Source of the DNA: Antedon bifida
Taxonomy: Eukaryota; Echinodermata; Crinoidea; Comatulida; Antedonidae
Assembly: GCA_963402885.1 (NCBI GenBank)
Contig: OY727099.1
Coordinates: 684,501 to 748,500, forward strand
Direction: 5' to 3'
Length of the DNA stretch: 64,000 bases
The translations under genes were made by a program, and so were the position numbers. The notes below the pieces were generated by a model, which saw nothing but the letters and a program-made list of their open reading frames with translations, was not told the DNA's origin and ran no database searches. Below, in pieces: positions 46,701-57,200 of the stretch (position 1 is its first letter; every line of letters starts with the position of its first letter).

Positions 46701-47279
46701 GAATGTATGGAATACCTTGATATCTGTGGTAATGATCTAATTAAAATGAGTGGATGTTCATTTGCTTCATTATTTGCTATTACTCCTAAACTGCAACAAT
46801 TACGCCTCAGAAATTGCAGTCTATCAGGTGTTATTATCAATGATATGATCAAAGATTGCATTAATAGAGGAGTAAAGATGGAATGTATGGAAGACCTTGA
46901 TATCAGTGACAATGACCTAAGCAAAATTAGTGGATGTTCATTTGCTTCATTATTTGCTATTACTCCTAAACTGCAACACTTAGACCTTAGTAATTGCAGT
47001 CTATCAGGTGTTATTATCAATGATATGATCAAAGATTGCATTAATAGAGGAGTAAAGATGGAATGTATGGAATACCTTGATATCTGTGGTAATGATCTAA
47101 TTAAAATGAGTGGATGTTCATTTGCTTCATTATTTGCTATTACTCCTAAACTGCAACAATTACGCCTCAGAAATTGCAGTCTATCAGGTGTTATTATCAA
47201 TGATATGATCAAAGATTGCATTAATAGAGGAGTAAAGATGGAATGTATGAAGACCTTGATATCAGTGACAATGACCTAA
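37741..47279 (+). CDS. NLR: tandem DED-like – NACHT – LRR receptor
   Basis: A cytoplasmic innate-immune-type receptor. Exons are 37741-37759, 38893-39090, 39375-39437, 39846-40379, 40979-41044, 41424-41465, 41834-41884, 42608-42676 and 44269-47279. Every internal junction is phase 1, giving 1350 aa. Exon 4 (residues ~94-271) has two six-helix death-fold regions, best read as DEDs (MASGELSQRKLSLL; LSEDKLKSLIEVLKENG). Small exons add acidic Ser-rich (DTEDEEDEDTASS) or basic (KKSKLKRKMQ) linkers. The NACHT has Walker A GEGGIGKTTLL (~426) and Walker B DIVLLLDGLDEI (~508), then ILTSRP (sensor 1). LRRs of NLR type begin near residue 985 as 60-residue double repeats. A one-base deletion near 47250 moves the frame and stops it at 47279, although the repeats run on in another frame to 47819. 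Either the receptor ends early or the assembly has an indel. Domain calls are by motif. Confidence 0.88.
41924..42513. repeat. 300-bp direct tandem duplication in NLR intron
   Basis: Two copies at a 300-bp period, starting GAAGTGTGTTTTCTATTTAG, differ by a handful of substitutions and indels. Both include TTACAATAGGCCTAGGGTCC. They lie between exons 7 and 8. Confidence 0.85.
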
Positions 47280-47819
47280 GCAAAATTAGTGGATGTTCAT
47301 TTGCTTCATTATTTGCTATTACTCCTAAACTGCAACACTTAGACCTTAGTAATTGCAGTCTATCAGGTGTTATTATCAATGATATGATCAAAGATTGCAT
47401 TAATAGAGGAGTAAAGATGGAATGTATGGAAAACCTTGATATCAGTGAAAATGATCTAAGCAAAATTAGTGGATGTTCACTTGCTCCATTATTTGCTATT
47501 ACTCCTAAACTCGAACGATTACACCTTAGTAATTGCAGTCTATCAGGTGTTATTATCAATTATATGATCAAAGAGTGTATTAATAGAGGAGTAAAGATGG
47601 AATGTATGGAAGACCTTGATATCAGTGACAATGACCTAAGCAAAATTAGTGGATGTTCACTTGCTCCATTATTTGCTATTACTCCTAAACTCGAACGATT
47701 ACACCTTAGTAATTGCAGTCTATCAGGTGTTATTATCAATTATATGATCAAAGAGTGTATTAATAGAGGAGTAAAATGGAATGTATGACACACCTTGATA
47801 TCAGTGACAATGACCTATG
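46170..47819 (+). repeat. 180-bp LRR-encoding tandem array
   Basis: About nine units of 180 bp (60 aa, two LRRs each) contain GCAGTCTATCAGGTGTTATT and GGAGTAAAGATGGAATGTAT at fixed spacing. Units differ mainly in a few codons around LDISxNDL and LQHLDLSN. Two adjacent pairs (about 46708-47066 and 47068-47425) are nearly identical, a 360-bp higher-order repeat. Synonymous sites are nearly fixed, which implies recent unequal exchange or gene conversion. Confidence 0.9.
47243..47819 (+). pseudogene. Out-of-frame continuation of the LRR array
   Basis: After a missing G (ATGTATGAAGACC where other units have ATGTATGGAAGACC), three more 60-aa units read cleanly in the +1-shifted frame. A second one-base loss (GTAAAATGG for GTAAAGATGG, near 47775) shifts again. 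The last partial unit then ends LDISDNDL-stop at 47817-47819. Sequence otherwise matches functional units, so this is very recent decay, an alternative C-terminus or an assembly error. Confidence 0.7.
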
Positions 47820-47867
47820 AATAATAATGAACCATTGAATTGTATCACAGTGTTAATAATGTAAAAT

Positions 47868-48559
47868 TCATTTCATTTTCATTTCATTTCATTTATTTCA
47901 CTATCATCATCGCAGCCTTAGCTGAATTACAAAGATATTTACATTTTCTCAATATTAAAATTTGTATAAAAGTATAAAACCAATGAAAAATTATATATAA
48001 AAAAGGAGGCAATTTACACAAGAAATACAATACAGGAACATTCAACAAGTTTAGCATTAAAATATTAAAATAGAAAAAAAAAACACCTAAAAGGACCAAT
48101 AAGAATCGCATAGCTGTACTGGGTGATATATAATGATTATTCATTTAGAAGCGAGATAAGGTATGGTATTGCACTTTTTCTATATCTTTCAACTCTGCAT
48201 TTGGGTTGTTGATACTTTACACGTCTTAGTTTCATGTTACTTACATTCTTCACTGGAAACCATTTTCCAAAATGAATACTTTTTGAACAATTCAGAGCAA
48301 ACTTATAGCATAGATTACGCCTTCTATCAGATAAAGTGTCTAAAGAAAGATCATTGAGTGCTTGGTCATAAAATATGTAGTCATTACACAATATTATTCT
48401 GCAAGCCCTTTTTTGGACAGATTCTATCATATCACTTTGTTTCTTAGTGAGACTAGAATGCCATACTGGGACAGCATATTCAACACTTGGTCTTATGTAA
48501 CTCTTAAATACATCTACAAGATCAAATTTCGGAAGATTGAACTTTCTTAATCTACACAA
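47868..48559 (-). mobile_element. 5'-truncated LINE, end of reverse transcriptase and 3' tail
   Basis: About 140 codons on the minus strand (48559-48137) match the region after the RT palm in CR1/Jockey-like non-LTR elements: SYIRPSVEYAVPVWHSSLTK, ESVQKRACRIIL and LDTLSDRRRNLCYKFA. The 3' UTR ends in ATGAAATGAAATGAAATGAA-type repeats at 47868-47895, typical of CR1-like termini. The 5' part is missing. It sits about 50 bases after the end of the NLR repeat array, in opposite orientation. Confidence 0.85.
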
Positions 48560-49574
48560 TATATGCAGACGTCTGTACTGTACTGTACATTGTCAAATTC
48601 AAGTGTGTTGTTAATACTGCATCATTATGTGTTATGGCAATATGTCTGTATATGTGTTCATTTTTGCTAAAACTATTCACAATGTACCGTATCACTGCTG
48701 TAGTTATTTTGACAATAACAGTTTTGGATTACTATTACATTGTAATTGTTCTTTCTCAACGTGTATGTTGATTTAGTTTTAGTATGAATGTTGATTAGCA
48801 AATATGATTAAATAATGTGTATCGAGGTCGCTGTACAATATTATCTATCGTAGTGATATAAATACTGCATCTTAAAATCACAAGTGTTATTGTTGTTGAT
48901 TGTAAATTCAATAACATGTATCGAGATTGCTATACAATTATTGTCTGTGTAGTACTGATTTAAATACTGCAATTCAAAATCAGAGTTACGTTAAATGATT
49001 GTAAATAGTACATATTATGAGGGATTTATTTTACAACTCCTTGATATTATAGAATTCAAGTGTTATTGATATTGTGCATTTGAATTATCACCCGATGGAC
49101 AATCAATCGCCACAAAATGTTGTTAAATAAATATAATTACACAGAAACCGCTGTTTTTTCATTTTTTTAAAATAGTACTATGGGCCTCTGACTAACAGGT
49201 TTATAACGAAATTTCAATGATAGTGATGATAAGAAAAATTATGTATAATTGTTATTACGAAGATGATTAGGCCTATCAGGTGATGAAAATGACAAGGATT
49301 GTGATTATACGATAATGATTGGGATTTATGTGACAATTACGTGATGGTGTTAATATTCATAATGAGTATAATAAAACGTTGGTGATGATGATGATCAACG
49401 ATCATGATGATGATCAACGATCATGACGATGATAGCGATGTTGATTGATGACAAAAATCAAAGATTCCATAGACAAAAGACAACAGTAATATTCCAGTGA
49501 GCTCAAGTTTTTATGTGGGCTAATGTCGTCACGGGCCTGCATTTAAATGTTAAACTATCACAGCCATTTTAGGT

Positions 49575-49870
49575 TTAAAGATGTATTGTCCCCCAAACAC
49601 ATGAACAATGAAGAATAATAAAATCAGATTTTAAATATGCCATTTTGCAGTTTTAATAAAATTGAATAAAAAAATTATTTCACTTATAAACAGACTAAAG
49701 AAACGTTTAAGTTTAACCAAAAACCATTGTCTGACAGACAATTTAAAGATATATTTTTCTTCAAATTTTAAGATAAGATATTTAAGTTATTTACTTACCT
49801 AAAACTGGATTTAAAAAAAAGATATTTACCTAAAAAAAATGTAATTTAAAGCAAAAAAATCTGTGGATGT
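49575..49870. repeat. TTAA-flanked MITE, copy with one clear end
   Basis: TTAAAGATGTATTGTCCCCC opens the copy and internal TGCCATTTTGCAGTTTTAAT matches the family inverted. The right end is degraded. Confidence 0.6.
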
Positions 49871-50396
49871 TTTTCGAGGGCCTCCGCTTGAAGTACTGGC
49901 CGATATTTATTTTGAAAGAATTAGGGTTTTACCAATAAGAATGATTTTACATGACCCATACCACTATTTTGTTAATCCTGATAACTTGGATGATGATATC
50001 ATAATTATGTATTTCTACAATTTATAATAATTATTGGTACATTTATTACTATTATTACCTATTACTCGTGTAATACATTACATTTGGCCATTTAGCTTCA
50101 AGGGCACATACTCTCTACCTAACCAGGGTAAATAATTAGCCATGGACCCTTAACGCTGGGTAATACCATGCAGGAAACCATAGATAATACGTCAGATTGA
50201 ATGTTTATTAATAAAAACAATTTAGTTACATCAAAAAGACATGGCTCTATGTTTAGGTCAGGAAACAGTAGGATAACATAGTTCATGACTAAGTATAAGA
50301 CTAAATAATGATAGTATATGACTATTGTATAGTCCAGGGCTTAATAATTATGTATTTAGTCATGGACTATTGTATGTCCAGTACTAAAATCGAAGT

Positions 50397-50735
50397 CTAA
50401 GTAACTAAGGATAGTATACACTATACACCATACAGGTCAAGAATAGCCAGGGCTTTTAAGCAATATAGTCCAGGACTAAGGATAGTATACACCATACAGG
50501 ACAAGAATAGCCCAGGGCTTTTAAGCAATATAGTCCAGGACTAAGGATAGTATACACCATACAGGACAAGTATAGCCCAGGGCTTTTAAGCAATATAGTC
50601 CAGGACTAAGGATAGTATACGCCATACAGGACAAGAATAGCCCAGGGCTTTTAAGCAATATAGTCCAGGACTAAGGATAGTATACACCATACAGGACAAG
50701 AATAGCCCAGGGATTTTAAACAATATAGTCCAGTG
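50397..50735. repeat. 65-bp minisatellite, five copies
   Basis: The unit GGACTAAGGATAGTATACAC..CAGGACAAGAATAGCCCAGG..AAGCAATATAGTCCA repeats with few changes. It is interrupted at 50734 by a transposon and resumes at 51768 (CAGGACTATAACAAGGATGG). Confidence 0.88.
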
Positions 50736-51767
50736 GCCGTATTCACCAATCACACTTAAGTGAGATATTTCCCTTAAATCCTAAGAATTTCCCTTAAATC
50801 AAGAAAATATTAAGGGTTTCACTTAAGTGGTATTCACAAAGGGTTTAAGGTTAAGGGAAACCCTTAACTTGGTCTATTTTCCCCTTAACTTTTAAGGGAC
50901 CTCAGAGGTCCCTTAAAAGTTCCCTTAACTATTCAGTACCTTGGTTGTGCTGACGATTCTGTATGTGCGAGTACTATGCCTACTTGTAGATGGCCCCAGT
51001 CTAGGCTAGGTAGAGATGCTAGGCCCCCTGTTGGTCTGCCCACTAACCGGCCTAGGATTCATGTTTGGTTTGAGTAGCATCTAGGCCTAGGCCTAGACCT
51101 TTTTTTGCTGATCCCCACCATACAAATTAGTCTATGCCTATATATTCATTTATTTGTTTTGTTTTGACTGCCATTATTTTCGTGGAAGATGGCTTCCCAT
51201 TTCGTTGTAATAGAAATTACGCGAAATTAGCCCCATTCTAGTAGGCTAGGTAGAGATGCTAGGCCCCCTGTTGGTCGTCTGCCCAGTAACCAGCCTAGGA
51301 TGCATAGGCCTACACAGAATGTTGGTTTGTTAGTAACATCTAGGCTAGACCTATTTTTCTTGATCCTCATACAAATTAGTCTAGGTTTAATATTCATTTA
51401 CTTGTTTTTGTTTTGACTGCCATTTTCTTTTTATTGATCATGCATCGTCCATACACTTTTCTCTTCATCCTCCCCGTCCCCCCAACCCCTTACTCTTTTT
51501 TTAAATATGCAAATTAGTTTTAGAGAGGAAAGTGATTGGACCATAGGGGAATTAAATCCTCTGTGATTGGACAATGGGACAACTCATGAATATTTATGAT
51601 TATTTTTACCCTTAAGTTTTACCCTTAAATTAAGTGTTTTCCTTAGGTAAGTGAATCCCTTAACTCATTTGTGAATACCCCTTAAGTGTTTCCCTTTGTT
51701 AAGGGAATTCTTAAATTTTAAGGGTAAGTATTTCCCTTAGCCTAAGTGAGATTGGTGAATACGGCCA
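50734..51767. mobile_element. 1.03-kb non-autonomous element, TGGCCGTATTCACC ends, CAG target
   Basis: Ends TGGCCGTATTCACCAATC and GATTGGTGAATACGGCCA are perfect inverses, followed inward by many CCCTTAA/TTAAGGG blocks. CAG flanks both sides (50731-50733, 51768-51770), and removal restores a normal minisatellite unit. The interior has a ~200-bp tandem duplication (GCTAGGTAGAGATGCTAGGC at about 51005 and 51246). The 3-bp target suggests PIF/Harbinger-like mobilisation. Confidence 0.85.
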
Positions 51768-52596
51768 CAGGACTATAACAAGGATGGTACAGTATAATAC
51801 TCTAAGAATATTGTTCTATAAAAAAAACCAAACATTGTGTAATTGTCAATTATTTATTTTATAAATTCTACTTGCCATAACATTTAACAGACATTTAAAA
51901 TGACATCCAAATCAACATTTTACTACATCATGAAATGTACACTTAATGTATTATATTTGTTGTTTTTCATGAACAATATGTAGAACATTTATAGTATTCT
52001 TTATTAACAATATAGCATACAGACAATAAACACACAGTACAGACAATAAATACACAGTACAGACAATAAAAGAATACATAATTGCTGTGTGTATGTTCAG
52101 TGGAACTTGTCTGGTATCTTATGATACCAAAACTCTGAATATATTCAATATTGAATTGTTTAATTTCACCATGTAGCATCGCAAAATATGCATCTATTAT
52201 TCAACCTGAGAACTGCGTAAGCTGATGCAACGTGGAATAAGCTACATACATGGAAGATTACTATTTTATTTTTAGACTGCAATAGAAATGGTTAAAGTAA
52301 AAATTACAGTTTTTGAGTGAATTACTAACATAAAATATGGATTATTATTACAGTAGTACATTTCATTATTCAGTTTTAACAAGTACTGAATAAGATAATA
52401 AATTTTCCCCAAAAATAATTAAATCATCATGAAAAACAACCACTAAACATTTTCAGCTACTGTACAATAAAATATCTGTAAAAGCTATTAAACTAATAAA
52501 CATTTTTTGAAAAACCATTTTCTGAATATTTATCACATTTTTACATTCCGAGTACATGAATACATTTTAATATTTCAATAAAAAAAAAACATTTAA

Positions 52597-52747
52597 AGAT
52601 GCACTGGCTCCTAAACCTCAACTCCCCCTCCACCAATCCCACAAATCAAATTTGGTTAATTAATTTATTGGCAAATATTTTGTGTAAATTAATGCAATTC
52701 ATTTTTTTTTAAATTGCCAAATATTTTTTTGCAGCAACATTGCATCT
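52597..52747. repeat. Small TTAA-flanked MITE
   Basis: AGATGCACTGGC on the left and CAACATTGCATCT on the right, both next to TTTAA/TTTAAA, form short imperfect inverted ends like those of the AGATGTATTG family. Confidence 0.45.
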
Positions 52748-52762
52748 TTAAATATATTAAAC

Positions 52763-52851
52763 AAGGCCATATACATGGCTGCAGTCGCTTGCTCAAGTTA
52801 GTGTTTACCGACCAACATAGTGAGACGCGAGTCGCGTTGCACGCGACTAAA
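52763..52851 (-). repeat. CGGT-core dispersed element, copy E (core lost)
   Basis: On the minus strand it reads TAGTCGCGTGCAACGCGACT, CTCACTATGTTGGTCGGTAA, ACACTAAC and the CATGTATATGGCCTTGTT end. The CGGT core is reduced to two units. Confidence 0.65.
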
Positions 52852-54289
52852 AATCAAAAGCATTGTACTGTAAAATTCCTAAGTACTGTACACTAAATAT
52901 TGCTTTAGCAATAAACTAAAATAAATTCTAATTTTATTCTATAAAATTGCTCCATTCTTTTAATTTGAACAGTGTAAAAATAACACAAACATATTCTCTT
53001 ACAATTATTATCTTTGATTATGAAACTACGATATCAATCAATTTAAGCATTAAAAAGTTTGTTAAAATATATACCTAAACAATACAATATGATCAAAGCC
53101 TGTGTGGTTTGATGACTTTGTGCTCCAGGTCAGTTGAGAGGTGGCTTGTTCAAATCCTGTCCTGAATGATTTTATCACAATTAATGTATGGAATTGTTGA
53201 AAGCTATGTTACACAGTATAAATATATCATGTCCTTATTTGGACACTTGTCTTTACCTTATATATTTTATAATATTTTGAAAATAACAAATCTACAATGC
53301 ATGGTTAAAAATACATTGAAATATCAAATTCTGGGCAGTGTTTTCAAATGTATATGTATACATTTATCACATTTAACATTCATAATATGGCAAGACAATC
53401 AATTAAGGCCTGAAAATTTCATTTTCACTTTTTGTTTCGAAAATACTTTACTAAAAGACAACTTAATCTTTAACACAAAATAAATAACATCTATCCAAAA
53501 TGAAAATGCCTTTTATATGAGGTAAATATTAAAAATTACCTGCATTGAGCCAGATTAGCAACCGAAAGCTGAGGTAGACCTCATCAGATTATATTATATC
53601 TAACAGTATTTACTAGTTTAATCATTATTTTTAGCGAACCAGCCAAAAAATTAAATCACTTTAGGATAAAAATGCTATAATATAATTTTATATTTTCATG
53701 ATTAGGAAATATTTAAATCTTATAAAAATAGATTTTTTCTTTTTATTTTATTGCCAAAAGATTTTATCCTTCGACAAATTATTTACTAAATTTCACTATA
53801 AAAGTAGTAACATTTGCACAGTGTATGTTAATAATAAATAAATATAATTTTGTGCAAAACTATTTTGTTAATGGGAAAATCTGAAAACATTATTTTTTAA
53901 ATTGTTTTATTTTTCTCCAAAGATTCTCTTTACAAAATAAATATGCCAAAAGCTTATTCTTGTACAGTACAGGGAAATATTAATTAATAAATATTATATA
54001 TAAATAAATAAATAAATATTTATCTATTGAGTCAGGAATGTTTAATGCAGCAAAATAGTTTCTTTGGCAAAGCAATATCATGGAAAGATTTCATAATTTG
54101 TTCTAAACAAATAAATAAATTGGAAGCTTTGCCAAAACAAAACGCAGTTGAGAGTATAAGTAAAAAACAGTAATTGTGAATTTCTAAACAAAAAGTGGTA
54201 TATATGTATATTAAATTCCCAATTATAAATGTTGCTGACCATTTGAAAACTCTAATGAATTGTTTCATTGTTTATGATTGAAAATTTCG

Positions 54290-57200
54290 TTAATGTAAAT
54301 TTTGTTTTAGAAAATTTACATGTATAGGAGATTTTTCGTAAAAAATGCAGTGAGTTCTTGCATTCAACATGACTATTCTGTCCTCAGGGTCTTCTGCAAA
54401 ACAATGTATCAAAAACGACTGTAAACTCTGGTCATTTTTACACCATTCAAAATCTGGTTTATATCCACAGCCAATCTGAATAAAAAAAGATTGTTCAAAT
54501 TAACTTAATAATGTACAGTACAGAAGGGTAGAAGTGCAGTGGGAAGAGAACAATTGAGGAAAGTGTAAAAACAGTAGCAGTACTACTACTACTACCAATG
54601 AGTAGGTAGCACAATTGGTCATGCTTAAAACAAAATTGTGTTTTTTTTCTTGCAATTTATTTTAAATGATTTCACTCTAATGTTATAGCATTAGCATGTA
54701 GACTTTAATCTTGACAAAATCACAAATCTAGGCCTATATTTTTAGTCAGTGTTTTTGAATTGATTGGTGTTTGGACTTGCGCATGTGGTGTTTAGACATG
54801 TACATGTGGTGGTTAGACATGTACACCTAAATGTGTGTATTTTCACAAGCTAAAATTCAATTCAATTCACATTTATTTACTCATCGTTTATAAATATAAT
54901 TTCATAGCATAAATGATGGCAAGGATCCTGCATAGAGAAGTTTACACTTCTGTCTTCGCAGGACCCTTTTACATAAAAAACATAAAACAATAAACACAAC
55001 ATAATAGATATAAAATTAAAAAAAGCATTTCCTATTTACATTTTAGAGTTGTTGATCATCATAAAGCGATAGTGTTTTTCTCAATTGATTATTTATACAT
55101 TTATTTTTCTTAAAAAAGATATTCAGTTTATTACTTCCAGTACATGTGAATTCTTTCTTTATATATATTACTATAGTTAGACTATTATTTGAGAAATCAA
55201 TAATTAAGGTTTGTACCTTGTTTCTAACAACTTCTGGATGTTCATGAGATAAGGCAAAGAATACAGTTTTCTTGTGAAACAATTCATAGGTTAAAGTACC
55301 AACTCCCCAAACATCTGACTGTCTTGTTCTCAACTGTTTCTTACACACCTACAATTTTGGTTACAATAAAAATTCCAAAATTTTAAAAAAAATGTATTCA
55401 TATTATAATAATTGCCAAAGGACACAACATGGTCTTAATTATGTATTCACAATCTTAACTTCAACACATTCAACACAAAAATTCAAGATAATACTGTACT
55501 AGCAAATGTTATACTCACTTCAGTAGGTGTAAGGTGAGGCCTTAGCTGCTTTTTATCATTTGATGTGTAACGCTTTGTACTGTCCAATAAAACAGCACTA
55601 CTAAAATCATGAAATATCATCCGCTGTCTGGTTACATCAAGGCTAATGTGGTCACCTGAGAGAAGGTGAAAATAAAAAAAAAAGACAAACATGAGTTTTA
55701 TTCAATGATTTTAATTAATGTTAAACATTATGGTGGCAATACATGTTCACCTAGCATAACATATTTGCAGGAACACTGTAGTATTATTGTTACTTAAAGT
55801 TTGGTTCCCACTAGGATGTAATATTGATGTTAGCACAACGTAAGCGATGACCAATGAAAAACGACAGTTTAAATAACTCATAGCTTATGATTTGCCAAAT
55901 CCCCACATTTACATTTTTGACAATCCGCCAGGATAGTGTCCTGCGTTTTTCTATGCTTGTTTTTGTTTTAAGTAATTTATGCTTTTTGTATTATTGTTTT
56001 TATTTTTCTGGATAATAAATGAATATGAATCTGGGAGAAAACATGTATCTACCAGAACCAAATTAAGATAGCAGGTAGTACTTACTAGACCAGTCTAGTA
56101 GGATAATCCCTAGGTCTCGGAGATGGACAGCCACCATACAGGCCTGGTCAATGTAACTTAGTCTATTGTTCTCTAGAGTCTTTATGTCTTGCATACTGCC
56201 AGAGTTGATTAGACTTTTCAATGAACCACCTAAAGTACATTATTATGAAATTAAATACAGCACATTAATGCTTAAAAAGTCATCGTCAAACAAGACTTAA
56301 AGATGTATTGTTCTCCAAAAGCATGAAAAATGAAGATTTAAGTAAATCAGAGTTTGAATATGTTATTTTGTAGTTTTGATAAAGTTAATCACTTCTGTAG
56401 AAAAAAGAAACGAAAACAAATTTTTTTTTTCTCTTATAAAATGACAAAATAAATGGTTAAATTCAACCAAAAACACATTGGCTGGCAGCCAATTTAACCA
56501 TTTTTTGCTTTAAATTACATTTTTCTTCAGGTAAATACATACAATTTTTGGTCAAAGTGGATAATTATTATGCTACATTAAAATGGCATATTCAACAAAA
56601 ATTATTTTTTCAGGGGGACAATACATCTTTAATAAAATCTTTGAAATTGAAAATACAGAAACCCTAAAAATGAATCCGCATTTTTTAGGGCAATATGTTG
56701 TCAATAATAAGAATTTGTGATGGTTGGAAACAAGCCTAAAACTAGACTAGACTAGTTATAATCTTTTTTATATTGTTAGTATTTTATACGAGCGCCATCA
56801 GCAGGCTTTTTTTATTACTGTCTGTATGACACGCCATGTATGCCAATTTTCTTACTAATATTAAGCTGAAACACCATCTAGAACCTAGGCTAGGCAAAAA
56901 CCAAAAAGTAACAGTGTACAATGATATGTACATATTTTGATTAGTATATTTGTGGAAATGTGCGAATGTAAGTCAATTTGACTGCAGTGTATCAACATAT
57001 GTCTTTGGTGCTGTACGTACTTGTTGCTAAAAGCGGAAGAGCAGACGTGAAATGGCACAAGGGGAAGAAACAGAGTTGAGGGATGAAAGTTGAACGAAGG
57101 ATTACTTGTTGTTAAAAATGTCAATTTTTTTCCAAAATTGTGGTCCTATCGTACCTTCAACAAGACTTGTACATATGTAACCAGCATTGTCATTGACTCT

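Larger units (their letters stand above)
48600..54289. other. Gene-free stretch downstream of the NLR
   Basis: No exon is supported. Segment 48600-49160 is AT-rich with degenerate repeats of ATGTATCGAGRTYGCT. A GATGAT-rich stretch lies at 49370-49450. The satellite, the MITEs, a 22-bp triplet (ACAGTACAGACAATAAA, 52016-52071) and a tRNA-like SINE with GTTCAAATCC box B near 53096-53170 follow. The 3' UTR of the minus-strand gene at 54290 should extend into 52000-54289. Confidence 0.5.

Noticed and set aside
46358..47221. Long minus-strand open frame (287 codons) across the LRR array
   Set aside because: It exists only because the 180-bp unit has no stop on that strand; the plus-strand translation is a clear LRR series continuous with a NACHT domain.
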